This document shows, in pieces, positions 6,605-13,722 of a stretch of 14,987 nt of DNA. The stretch's first letter is position 1, and every line of letters begins with the position of its first letter. The translations under genes and the position numbers were made by a program. This DNA is from an uncultured Desulfovibrio sp. (lineage in GTDB: Bacteria > Desulfobacterota > Desulfovibrionia > Desulfovibrionales > Desulfovibrionaceae): the NCBI GenBank assembly GCA_937926875.1, contig CALBAX010000072.1:1-14987 (forward strand), read 5' to 3'. Below the pieces are notes generated by a model, which worked only from the letters and a program-made list of their open reading frames with translations, searched no databases and was not told the origin of the DNA.

Positions 6605-6772
6605 TCAGCTATACCACGCCCGAATGATATCCATGTCGTCATAGCCGTATTGTCTCATACGGTCCTTTTCTTCTTCGCTCCAGCCTGTGTCGTTGCTCGT
6701 CACCTGTGTCTCGCCTTCTATTTTCCCGATGGAGATACGAACATCACGGTCGCTCATGGTGTCCTCTGTCAT
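6605..6772 (-). CDS. small acidic protein coupled to the integrase gene
   Basis: A 55-codon reading frame beginning MTEDTMSDRDVRIS and ending DIIRAWYS. The ATG overlaps the integrase stop in an ATGA arrangement, and GGGAGG precedes it inside the integrase coding end, which is the usual sign of translational coupling. It is followed within 18 bases by a rho-independent terminator, so the two genes form a closed transcription unit. It is rich in D and E (roughly a quarter of residues) and has no recognisable domain. It could be a recombination accessory factor, an antitoxin-like or DNA-mimic protein, but nothing in the sequence decides this. A second in-frame ATG (codon 6) is possible. Confidence 0.6.
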   Translation of the reverse strand: MTEDTMSDRDVRISIGKIEGETQVTSNDTGWSEEEKDRMRQYGYDDMDIIRAWYS

Positions 6773-7835
6773 GCCTCCTCCCTGCTTATCTTCTGTTGTG
6801 TGTTGCGTAATCCGTCCAGATAGTCAGCCCATGCCTGCATCATCTTTCGGCGTTCAGGCAGATATTCCGCGTAATTGTATGCCGCCCGCACTTCGTCCTG
6901 TTCTCCGTGGGCAAGCTGTCGCTCTATCCAGTCTCGGTTGTAGCCGAGTTCGTTGAGCAGTGTGGATGCGATGGAGCGAAAACCATGCACGCTCATTTCG
7001 TGCTTCTGGTAGCCCATGCGCCGAAGCGCATTGAGCATGGTCGCATCGGAAATGGGCCGTACCTCCGTGCGGATGGAGGGAAAAAGGTATGTTCCCTCCC
7101 CGGAATATTTTTGAAGTTCTTGGAGAATGGCCATTGCCTGTCGGGACAGGGGCACAAGATGCTGGCGGCGCATTTTCATGCGTTCGGCAGGGATACGCCA
7201 TTCCCCGGCCTCAAGGTCAAATTCCTTCCATTGAGCGGCCCTCAGTTCCGTGGGACGGGTGAAGACCAGCGGAGCCAGCTTCAAGGCACAGACCAGAGGG
7301 AAATAGCCTTCGTAGGCGTCGATGTCCCGCAGAAGCTGACCGACTTTTTCCGGTTCCAGCACCGCCGCGCGGTGGATCGTTTTTCTCGGCCTCAAGGCTC
7401 CTCGGAGATCGGCTGCGATATTGTGCTTTGCCCGGCCCGTGATGACTGCATAGCGGAACACCTGATTGATGATTTGCAGCACTCTCCGGGAAGTCTCGTA
7501 GTTTCCCCTCTGCTCCAGAGGCTTGACCACGTCCATAATATCCCGTGTTTCCAGCTTGGCAATGTGCGTTTTACCGATGCGCGGAAAGATGTAGGTTTTC
7601 AGCCGGTACATGACGGTTCCCTGATGCTTTTCAGAAAACTCCGCCATGCGGGTTTCATGCCATTCTCTGGCGATATTCTGAAAACTGTCGCGTTCCGCCA
7701 TGACTCTGGCCTGTCGCATCTGCCGTTTATGGTCTGACGGGTCGATGCCTCTGGACAACATACGCTTCGCGTCTTCGCGGCGTTCTCTGGCATCCTTGAG
7801 AGATACGGTAGGGTATTCCCCAAAACTGAGCAGCT
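6769..7835 (-). pseudogene. int: P4-type tyrosine integrase, 5' end cut off by a Mu-like prophage
   Basis: A site-specific recombinase of the P4 integrase family that would insert and excise the mobilizable element. The catalytic domain is intact: R250 in FTRPTELRAAQW, H340 and R343 in HGFRS, H366 in QLAHGEQ and the nucleophile Y376 in AAYNYAEYL, ending with the family's MMQAWADYLDGL (numbering of the open frame). The open frame runs upstream to a TTG at 8004, but integrase similarity begins only at LLSFGEYPTVSLKDAR (residue 58). Family members normally have an N-terminal domain of about 55-60 residues there (DUF4102, arm-site binding). The 56 residues found instead are encoded by phage end DNA containing transposase sites. 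The true 5' end should be on the far side of the prophage. The remnant lacks a credible promoter and ribosome-binding site and is probably not a working integrase. Confidence 0.85.
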
Positions 7836-7844
7836 TGCTATAGG

Positions 7845-8015
7845 GGGTCACTATAGATGAGAATGGGGAATAGAGCGGAGGAAGCCTGACGAGTGGTTGA
7901 CTTTCCCTTGACTGACGGGGGTTTGACGCTTGACTAGGCCCCCAAATGGCGTCGCAGAAAGGTTTGAGAATGGCGCGGCGTTTTGGGGCGCGAGCGTCAC
8001 GCAAGATGAGAATGG
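7845..8015 (+). promoter_or_regulatory. attL of the Mu-like phage: three transposase-binding sites
   Basis: TGAGAATGG occurs at 7858-7866, 7965-7973 and 8007-8015. Taking 22-base sites ending at these cores, the first (7845-7866) and third (7994-8015) match at 18 of 22 positions, sharing GTCAC and AGATGAGAATGG. The second (7952-7973) keeps mainly the core. The core-to-core distances are 107 and 42. Mu has L1, L2 and L3 of 22 bases starting near positions 6, 111 and 155, i.e. distances of about 105 and 44 (recalled from the Mu literature). The match to this layout strongly supports the assignment. Confidence 0.8.
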
Positions 8016-8020
8016 AAAAA

Positions 8021-8063
8021 GGTCACGGAGTGTCGATTTTGACACATCCGTGGCCTTTTTTTT
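8021..8063. terminator. bidirectional rho-independent terminator after the repressor gene
   Basis: GGTCACGGA (8021-8029) pairs with TCCGTGGCC (8047-8055) with one G-T pair, and GTGTC (8030-8034) pairs with GACAC (8041-8045) across a single bulged A; the loop is GATTTT. Eight T residues follow on the plus strand and five on the minus strand. It lies 33 bases past the repressor stop and would end the repressor transcript before it reaches the phage end. Confidence 0.85.
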
Positions 8064-8095
8064 GATTAGTAGCTTCGCCAGCTAGCAGGAAGCGA

Positions 8096-8602
8096 TCACA
8101 CCCTAGGACGGAGGGGGCCGTTTTCACTGGGGCGGGTATTGCGATGCTCGTCAAAATGAGAAGGACCTCTGCCGAGTTCTCCTTCCAGGCGTGCGATCTT
8201 TTCCCGAAGCAGGCCATTTTCTCTCAGCACGTCTTCCTTCTCCTGATAGAGCCTGCGATTTTCTGCCGCAAGTTCTCTACGCTCACTCTCCAAGGACTCC
8301 AGCCGCAGCTCCGTTTTTTCCAAGCGGGCTTCCAGCTCCATGCGGTACTGCTTCGCCGAAGGAGAGGCTTTTGGGGGGGAGGTGTTTTCTTCCGGTATAA
8401 TATGGTCTGAATCATCTCCTTTAAGCCAGTCTAGGGATGTGCCCGTTCTTTCTGCCAGCTCCTGAAGAAAACGTTCATCGGGCACGCGATCCCCCCACTC
8501 ATAGCGGTATATCGTTTGCATGCTACAGCCCATCAAGGCAGCAAATTCCTTTGCGCTACGCTTCCCGCGCACGATCTTCAGCCGTGAGGCAAGGTCCTTC
8601 AT
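8096..8602 (-). CDS. XRE-family phage repressor with coiled-coil tail
   Basis: A 168-aa protein read away from the early operon, in the position of the Mu c repressor. Residues about 4-62 form a lambda/XRE-type helix-turn-helix (SAKEFAALMGCSMQTIYRYEWG, then VPDERFLQELAERTGTSLDWL). Residues about 85-145 are a leucine-heptad coiled coil (ELEARLEKTELRLESLESE onward), which would support dimerisation or tetramerisation. This differs from Mu c, so the control module has probably been exchanged. The ATG at 8602 has GGAAG about 9 bases upstream. A perfect 11-base inverted repeat covers this leader, and TATAAT hexamers on the minus strand (8644-8639 and 8715-8710) may be -10 elements, so autoregulation is likely. 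No S24 peptidase domain is present, so RecA-type self-cleavage is not expected. Confidence 0.82.
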   Translation of the reverse strand: MKDLASRLKIVRGKRSAKEFAALMGCSMQTIYRYEWGDRVPDERFLQELAERTGTSLDWLKGDDSDHIIPEENTSPPKASPSAKQYRMELEARLEKTELRLESLESERRELAAENRRLYQEKEDVLRENGLLREKIARLEGELGRGPSHFDEHRNTRPSENGPLRPRV

Positions 8603-8852
8603 AGTATAAACTTCCTTCGCCCGAAGTTTATACCGAACATTATACCGGTTTTTTCGTTATAACATATTTATTTTATATATAAAAAGCTGGAATTTGCTTT
8701 TTTCTGAACATTATACCGGTTTTTCGTTGACTGTTCGGTTTAAAATGGTCTAAATAAAACCACGGGCGGTTGACAAGTTACGCGACAAGTAAGCCATAGC
8801 AGGCCGCTCCCGTTTTCGCAATGTCAGTATTCAACCCGGCTGGAGGGAATCC
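8603..8852. promoter_or_regulatory. phage repressor-ner control region
   Basis: The 250 A+T-rich bases between the divergent genes contain operators and promoters. GTATAAACTTC (8604-8614) and its inverted copy (8623-8633) flank the repressor leader. A 23-24-base direct repeat beginning GAACATTATACCGG occurs at 8635-8658 and 8706-8728. TATACCG recurs at 8629, 8641 and 8712. GTTCGGTTTAAA (8733-8744) is an inverted copy, 11 of 12 matching, of TTTATACCGAAC. A plus-strand promoter TTGACT (8727-8732), 18-base spacer, TAAATA (8751-8756) is overlapped by that half site. The leader also has GACAAGT twice (8772-8778, 8784-8790), 12 bases apart, the first within a second possible -35 (TTGACA at 8770). 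Confidence 0.75.
8727..8756 (+). promoter_or_regulatory. candidate early promoter (Pe) with embedded operator half-site
   Basis: The -35 TTGACT and -10 TAAATA are separated by 18 bases. The spacer contains GTTCGG, the inverted form of the CCGAAC motif next to the direct repeats, so repressor or Ner binding would block RNA polymerase. Transcription would start about 90 bases before the ner-like gene. Confidence 0.6.
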
Positions 8853-9095
8853 ATGAGCAAGCTGCAGCCTTACGGACGGAGGCGCGCTGATTCCAAGCGT
8901 GAAATCCAGCGCATCCTCGATAGTAAGGGCAAGAATTTTGTAGACGTCGCGATGGTGGCAGGGGTCACGCGGCAAACGGTATCCGCAACGATGAACGGCT
9001 ACCGGCATAGTCCTCGCGTCTTGAACGCGCTGCGTACCCTGGGCATACCCGAACGTCTGCTGTTCGATCCCCGCCGTACAGAACGTGCGGCTTAG
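8853..9095 (+). CDS. ner: Ner-like helix-turn-helix early regulator
   Basis: An 80-aa basic DNA-binding protein, first gene of the rightward early operon. A helix-turn-helix is visible at about residues 28-55 (NFVDVAMVAGVTRQTVSATMNG), followed by LRTLGIPERLLFDPRR. In Mu the gene between the repressor and A is ner, a Cro-like protein that turns down both the repressor and early promoters; position, size and fold class agree, although sequence identity to Mu Ner cannot be judged by eye. GGAGGG lies 6 bases before the ATG. The transposase gene starts 8 bases after its stop, so the two are co-transcribed. Confidence 0.75.
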   Translation: MSKLQPYGRRRADSKREIQRILDSKGKNFVDVAMVAGVTRQTVSATMNGYRHSPRVLNALRTLGIPERLLFDPRRTERAA

Positions 9096-9103
9096 GGGGA
9101 ACT

Positions 9104-11284
9104 ATGGCGCTCAAGGACGCATATACGACGAGAGAACTTGCCGAGGCCTTCTGCTACTCGACGACACGCAGCGTATTTCTTCGGGCCGAGCGCGAGACTT
9201 GGCAGTTCCGCAAGCGTGCCGGTCGTGGCGGTGGCAAGGAGTGGCTTGTTGCTTCCATGCCGGAAGAAACGCGGCTGGCCATACGCACGGCAGAGGAAAA
9301 GCACGCCGCCGCTGTATGCTCCGAACGCCGCCCTGTCCTTCCTATGACCACGACCACGGCCATCATGGACGATAGCCGTCGTTACAAGGCTCTGGCCAAG
9401 GCGGACCTCGTCCGCCAGTACCTCGCCTGGCAGCGCAAGTTCGGTGCCACCAGAGCACAAAAGGATGCCTTCGTCACCGCCTACAAGGCGGGGGCATGGC
9501 CCAAGCTCCTTGAGGAAGTCGGGCCGGTGTCATGGCAGACGCTGGAACGGTGGAAGCTGGAGCAGGAACGTGCAGGCAGTGTGCTGGCTCTGGCGGACAA
9601 GCGCGGCGTCGCCCACCGTGGGCGCACCGCGCTGACCGAGCGCCACCAGATGGTCATTCTCGGCCATATCCTCAACCCCAACGCGCCCAATATCAGCCAG
9701 TGTGTCCGGGAAGTACAAAAGAAGTTTATGGCCGAGGGCCTGTACATCCCCTCCGAGCCGACGATCCGCCGTTTCGTGACCCGGTACACGTCGGAGTGCT
9801 TCGACGAGTGGACGCTGTTCCGGGAAGGGAAAAAGGCATGGAACGACAAGTGCGCCATCTCCCTGCTGCGCGACTGGAGCCTTGTCGGTGTGGGGGATGT
9901 CGTCATCGCCGACGGCCATACGCTCAATTTCGAGACGCTGAACCCTGAAACGGGGAAGGCCAAACGCATGACCCTCGTGTTGTTCTACGACGGTGCCAGC
10001 AATCATCCGCTGGGCTGGGAGATCATGCCCACGGAAAACACGGCCAGCATTTCCGCCGCGTTCCGTCGGACCTGCATCATGCTGGGGAAGTTCCCCCGCG
10101 TCGTCTATCTGGACAACGGACGGGCCTTCCGCGCCAAGTTTTTCAAGGGCTGTCCTGACTTTGAACAGGCGGGTTTCCTTGGCCTGTACCGCGACCTCGG
10201 TTGCGAGGTCATCCATGCGTGGCCGTATCACGGCCAGTCCAAGCCCATTGAACGCTTTTTCGGCACCATGCACGAACTGGAAGTGTGGATGCCTTCGTAC
10301 ACGGGCAACGATATTGCCCACAAGCCCGCACGCATGAAGCGCGGGGAGGAGCTGCACCGTCGCCTGTATGACAAGCTCGGCGGCCGTCCCCTGACGCTGG
10401 AAGAGACCCATGCGCAGGTCGCCCGCTGGTTCGCCGAGTACGAGAACAGGCCGCAGCTCCGTACCCACCTGCATGGCAAGACGCCCGCGCAGGTCTTTCA
10501 GGACGGACGCGGTAAGGGACTTTCCCCCCAGGACGAGCAGCGACTGACCCTGCTTATGATGCAGAAAGAGGTCCGCACCATCACGAAGGACGGTTTCCGG
10601 CTCAATGGCCGCCTGTTCTGGCACGAACGGCTGGCGTCCCGACGTCACCCGGTACTCGTGCGGTATGACGAGCATTTCAGCCCGGATTCCGTCCTTGTCT
10701 ACACGCTGGACGGGGATTTCATCTGCCGGGCACTGGACCGGGAACGCCACGGCATCGCGTATGGCCTGCACCCGGCCGCCGCCATCCTCGGCACCCCGGA
10801 ACAGGAAGCCGAGCTGCGCGCCGCTCTGGAACTCAAGAAGCGGCAGGAAAAGAGCAGCGCGGCGACCATGCGCAGCCTGTTGCAGGACGTCGTTCTGCCG
10901 GAAACGCGGGCACGCATGACTGCCCTCACGGCGGAGACGCCGCGTGTGGCCACACCGCGTGTCATCCCCCTGCCGAAGGCCCCGGTGGTCACGCCGGAAG
11001 CGGAAGCAGCTCTTGCGGCTGCCAAAGAAGCCGCCCGCAAGGCGATGGACGCCGCTCCGGGCTACACGCCATCCGACCTCAAGCGATGGAAGGACTCGCA
11101 GGAACGCTACGCCTACCTGTTCTCGACCCGATATGAGCGGGGCGTGGAGCTGGTGCCAGCCGATGCCGCATGGATGGAAGGCTATGAAGCCACCCCTGAA
11201 TATGAACGCTACCTGAAGCGGCGCTACGACGCGTTGCGTGACATGTACACACGCCAGCGCGGGCAGGCCGTTCAGTCAGCCTAG
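9104..11284 (+). CDS. A: Mu-type DDE transposase A
   Basis: A 726-aa transposase that binds the phage ends, cuts and joins them to target DNA for integration and replicative transposition. The N-terminal 60 residues match the Mu-A end-binding HTH region (YTTRELAEA, GRGGGKEWLVASMP). Two further helical DNA-binding segments follow to about residue 245. The rve-type catalytic core carries the DDE triad at D270 (IADGH), D337 (LDNGRAF) and E383 (KPIERFF); the two aspartates fall within one residue of Mu A D269 and D336. A beta-barrel domain follows, and the C-terminal tail (about 590-726) is basic and alanine-rich with repeated K/R helices, expected for the B and ClpX contacts. Length is slightly above Mu A (663 aa). 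It starts at ATG after AGGGGGA. Confidence 0.95.
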   Translation: MALKDAYTTRELAEAFCYSTTRSVFLRAERETWQFRKRAGRGGGKEWLVASMPEETRLAIRTAEEKHAAAVCSERRPVLPMTTTTAIMDDSRRYKALAKADLVRQYLAWQRKFGATRAQKDAFVTAYKAGAWPKLLEEVGPVSWQTLERWKLEQERAGSVLALADKRGVAHRGRTALTERHQMVILGHILNPNAPNISQCVREVQKKFMAEGLYIPSEPTIRRFVTRYTSECFDEWTLFREGKKAWNDKCAISLLRDWSLVGVGDVVIADGHTLNFETLNPETGKAKRMTLVLFYDGASNHPLGWEIMPTENTASISAAFRRTCIMLGKFPRVVYLDNGRAFRAKFFKGCPDFEQAGFLGLYRDLGCEVIHAWPYHGQSKPIERFFGTMHELEVWMPSYTGNDIAHKPARMKRGEELHRRLYDKLGGRPLTLEETHAQVARWFAEYENRPQLRTHLHGKTPAQVFQDGRGKGLSPQDEQRLTLLMMQKEVRTITKDGFRLNGRLFWHERLASRRHPVLVRYDEHFSPDSVLVYTLDGDFICRALDRERHGIAYGLHPAAAILGTPEQEAELRAALELKKRQEKSSAATMRSLLQDVVLPETRARMTALTAETPRVATPRVIPLPKAPVVTPEAEAALAAAKEAARKAMDAAPGYTPSDLKRWKDSQERYAYLFSTRYERGVELVPADAAWMEGYEATPEYERYLKRRYDALRDMYTRQRGQAVQSA

Positions 11285-11295
11285 AGGAGAAAACA

Positions 11296-12009
11296 ATGCG
11301 CGAAGTTATCATCGAGACCGACGCCATGATCCGCTTTGACAGCGCGGTGGACGAGGTGGCCGGTGCGGACAGGATGCTGTCCGGGTTTGTCCTTGCCTAC
11401 GGGCAAGCCGGACGCGGCAAGAGCGTTGCGGCCGACCGCTATCACTACCAGCGGGGCGGGGCCTACGTCCGCGTCTGGCAGGGCTGGAGCCAGACCGCTT
11501 TTCTGCAGCGCCTGTTGTTTGAGGTGCGCGGCAAGAATATGGACATGCCCCGGCATACGGGCAACCGCTGCAAGGAGCTTGTGGTGCAGCTTCTGGAGGC
11601 CGAACCCAAGCCCATCTTTATCGACGAGGCCGACCGCCTGCGCATCGACCGTATCGAAGACCTGCGGGACATCCACGAGATGACGGGTGCGCCCGTTGTC
11701 CTCATCGGGGAGGAAGGGATTTTTGGCCTGCTCCATGAACGCCGCCGTATCTGGTCGCGCATCGCCTATGAGGTGGAGTTCGGCCCGGTCAGCCCTGCGG
11801 AAATCGCCTTGTACGCCCAGCAGGCCGCAGGTCTGGACCTTCCGTTGAGCCTGTCCACGGAGATCGCCCAGAAGACGGAAGGCGACTTCCGGCTGGTACG
11901 CAACATGTGTCTCTTGCTGGAGCGTTCCGCCAAGGCCTCCGGGAGCTTTGCCGTGGACCAGAAGATGCTGGACACGGCCTTTTCCGCCCGTTCGTGGCGG
12001 CGCAAGTAG
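11296..12009 (+). CDS. B: MuB-like AAA+ ATPase, transposition target selector
   Basis: A 237-aa ATPase that binds target DNA as filaments and activates the transposase. Walker A GQAGRGKS is at 36-43, and Walker B PIFIDEAD has D110 and E111. A sensor-like segment APVVLIGEE follows (about 137-145) and a C-terminal helical lid (about 165-235). It is shorter than Mu B (312 aa): the N-terminal helix-turn-helix region of Mu B is almost absent, since only 35 residues precede the Walker A. It follows A by 11 bases with GGAGAA before the ATG, and its stop precedes the next ATG by 8 bases. Confidence 0.92.
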   Translation: MREVIIETDAMIRFDSAVDEVAGADRMLSGFVLAYGQAGRGKSVAADRYHYQRGGAYVRVWQGWSQTAFLQRLLFEVRGKNMDMPRHTGNRCKELVVQLLEAEPKPIFIDEADRLRIDRIEDLRDIHEMTGAPVVLIGEEGIFGLLHERRRIWSRIAYEVEFGPVSPAEIALYAQQAAGLDLPLSLSTEIAQKTEGDFRLVRNMCLLLERSAKASGSFAVDQKMLDTAFSARSWRRK

Positions 12010-12017
12010 GAGGAGAT

Positions 12018-12656
12018 ATGGAAGCACGGCAGACAGTCACAAAAGACATGGTCCGTAATGCCATGATGGCCCTTGGAGAAGGCGGCAAGGAAGTTTCGCA
12101 CAGCCTTGTTTATGAGGCTCTCGGACTGAAAGAAGTCGCGGAACAGGATGTGGTCCGTAAGCACATAAACAATATGTGCCGCCACGGGGAAGTCAGAAGG
12201 GTGGAACGCGGCCTTTTTGTTTACGACTTCGCGCGTCGCCCGCGTGAATCAAAATGCGCGGAAGTTCTTTGGCGTTTCGTTCGCAAGGCAAAGCCCGGAT
12301 GGTCCATATCGGAATGCGCCCTGATGACGCGCGTGTCCTACACGCGGGCGCTTCGTTACTGCAACTGGCTGGCCGAGGAGGGATTCATTGCCCCGGCGGG
12401 AAAAGATGAGCGGAATGCCGTCATCTGGAGAAGCACTACCAAAGCAGACATGCACCCGGAAACACCGTACCCGCCGGTGAGGGAAACAGACCCGTTTGCA
12501 CGAGAACGCGCGGCGGCGGCCACCATCGCACGGCTCATGCTCTGTGCGGACCCTTACGCCAAAAAAACGGCGCACGGCATCCTGGAAGCCTGCAATGTCC
12601 TGCAGGCACGGTTCAGCCGCCCGATGAATGAAAACAATCAGATAACGGAGGAATAG
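12018..12656 (+). CDS. phage early protein with two probable winged-helix domains
   Basis: A 212-aa protein that I do not recognise by name. Residues about 4-62 (VTKDMVRNAMMALGEG to VRRVERGLFVYD) read like a winged helix with a terminal beta-wing. Residues about 72-132 (AEVLWRFVRKAKPGWSISECAL, TRALRYCNWLAEEGFI, then RNAVIWR) read like a second one. The tail is helical (ERAAAATIARLMLCADPYAKK). It may be a transcription or replication regulator in the position of the Mu kil/semi-essential early genes. The frame is open upstream to 11907, but the ATG at 12018 has a strong AGGAGGAG and starts just after the B stop. Confidence 0.78.
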   Translation: MEARQTVTKDMVRNAMMALGEGGKEVSHSLVYEALGLKEVAEQDVVRKHINNMCRHGEVRRVERGLFVYDFARRPRESKCAEVLWRFVRKAKPGWSISECALMTRVSYTRALRYCNWLAEEGFIAPAGKDERNAVIWRSTTKADMHPETPYPPVRETDPFARERAAAATIARLMLCADPYAKKTAHGILEACNVLQARFSRPMNENNQITEE

Positions 12657-12658
12657 TC

Positions 12659-12940
12659 ATGCTGGAAGAGGAACTCACGTCCATTGGCGTTGTGCTTGAG
12701 GGCGCTGCGGCGCGCATCCAGGACAAGGACCTGAAGGCGCTGGTGTCGCGTTGCTGCGGGAATCTTTCCGCCGCAGCCGAACAGGCACGGGCACTGGAAA
12801 ATGGCCTGCCTACGGCGGACATGGATTTGTCCGCAGAGAGGATGGAAATCATTCTTCCCCAAGCTGCCCTGCGGCTTGTCGCGCAAAACATCAGGCTGTC
12901 CGGGCTGCTCGCCGTCGGTATGGCGGGGGAGGGGCGGTAA
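12659..12940 (+). CDS. hypothetical small helical phage protein
   Basis: A 93-aa, mostly helical, alanine- and leucine-rich protein (LEGAAARIQDKDLKALVSR, LSAAAEQARALENGL, ending LSGLLAVGMAGEGR). No family recognised. It begins 2 bases after the preceding stop with GGAGGAA upstream, and its TAA overlaps the gam ATG (TAATG), so it is translationally linked to gam. An unnamed helper to Gam or a host-interaction peptide is possible, without direct evidence. Confidence 0.75.
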   Translation: MLEEELTSIGVVLEGAAARIQDKDLKALVSRCCGNLSAAAEQARALENGLPTADMDLSAERMEIILPQAALRLVAQNIRLSGLLAVGMAGEGR

Positions 12941-13449
12941 TGGCCCGCATCAAGCCCGACCCCTACATCATAGCGGACCGTGCGCAGTGCGAAGGGGCGC
13001 TGGCGGAAATGGCCGCACTGGATCGCAAGCTCTCCACCATCGAAAACGACATGCGGGAAGCTGTCGATACGGCCAAGTCCAAAGCCAGCCAGCTTGCCGG
13101 ACCGCTGCAGGCCCGGCGTAAGGAACTCTCGGACGCCGTGGCGGTCTTTGCCAAGCTGAACCGGCAGGACCTGTTCGCGAAAAGCAAAAGTCTGGACATG
13201 GGCTTCGGGGTCATCGGCTTCCGGGCCAGCACGAAGATCGTCCAGATGCGCGGTGTGACGGCTGAAATGACGCTGGACCGCCTGCACCAGTACCATCTGA
13301 CCGAGGGTATCCGCGTTAAGGAGGAAATCAACAGGGACGCAGCTATGGGCTGGCCGGATGAACGTCTGGAGCTGGTCGGCCTTAAGCGGCAACAAAGCGA
13401 CACGTTCTTCATTGAAATCAGCAAGGAGGACGTGCCCGACAACGGGTAG
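12940..13449 (+). CDS. gam: Gam-family host-nuclease inhibitor
   Basis: A 169-aa protein of the phage Mu Gam family (Phage_Mu_Gam), homologous to eukaryotic Ku. It binds double-strand ends of the phage genome and protects them from exonucleases. Typical features are the opening DPYIIADRAQCEGALAEMAALDRKLSTIE, a long two-helix coiled coil to about residue 85, then the beta segment MGFGVIGFRASTKIVQM and the C-terminal VKEEINRDA. The start codon overlaps the preceding stop. A G-rich segment (GGGGGAGGGGCGG) just upstream may serve as ribosome-binding site. Confidence 0.92.
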   Translation: MARIKPDPYIIADRAQCEGALAEMAALDRKLSTIENDMREAVDTAKSKASQLAGPLQARRKELSDAVAVFAKLNRQDLFAKSKSLDMGFGVIGFRASTKIVQMRGVTAEMTLDRLHQYHLTEGIRVKEEINRDAAMGWPDERLELVGLKRQQSDTFFIEISKEDVPDNG

Positions 13450-13457
13450 GGAGGCAA

Positions 13458-13709
13458 ATGGCGTACAAGCTGACCAAGAAAGAACTGGAGACGCTGGGGA
13501 TGCGGTTCGCGGAAGTCCTTCTTTGCCGGTCCTCCGCGATCCCGGAAGATTTGCCGGAACTGGCATCACGCACGGACTGGAAGAATGCGGGAAAGCATGA
13601 GCGCAGGCGGATCAGCGCCGACATTGCCCGCGAGGCCCGCTCCATTCTGCTGCGAAGCGGCTACCCACGAGAGACGGTAGAGGCCGTGACCCGTAACCTC
13701 ATCAAATAG
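13458..13709 (+). CDS. hypothetical phage early protein
   Basis: An 83-aa basic protein, apparently all helical (KLTKKELETLGMRFAEVLL, HERRRISADIAREARSILL, PRETVEAVTRNLIK). No family recognised. The GGGAGG 4 bases before the ATG, short spacing to gam (8 bases) and to HU (13 bases) and good codon use make it a real gene of the early operon. It may be a nucleic-acid-binding or regulatory peptide. Confidence 0.75.
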   Translation: MAYKLTKKELETLGMRFAEVLLCRSSAIPEDLPELASRTDWKNAGKHERRRISADIAREARSILLRSGYPRETVEAVTRNLIK

Positions 13710-13722
13710 AAAGGAGCAACGT

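Larger units (their letters stand above)
2024..7835 (-). mobile_element. integrative mobilizable element, split by the prophage
   Basis: The genes int remnant, 55-aa small gene, 325-aa gene, alpA, toprim-repA and mobV all read in one direction and form a compact element that can be mobilised by a helper but carries no type IV secretion genes in the window. The left limit is uncertain and may lie within 1635-2023. The right limit is beyond the window because the prophage interrupts the integrase gene. Confidence 0.75.

Noticed and set aside
6907..7737. 276-codon plus-strand frame
   Set aside because: Antisense to the integrase catalytic domain.
7836..8004. The first 56 codons of the integrase open frame as a true N-terminus
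   Set aside because: The translation shows no integrase features, starts with TTG inside a transposase site, and the DNA belongs to the phage end.
9530..10771. 413-codon open frame on the minus strand
   Set aside because: It lies wholly antisense to the transposase A gene, whose motifs are certain; long antisense frames are expected in such G+C-rich coding DNA.
12613..13569. 318-codon minus-strand frame
   Set aside because: Antisense to gam and its neighbours; no ribosome-binding site and no family features.
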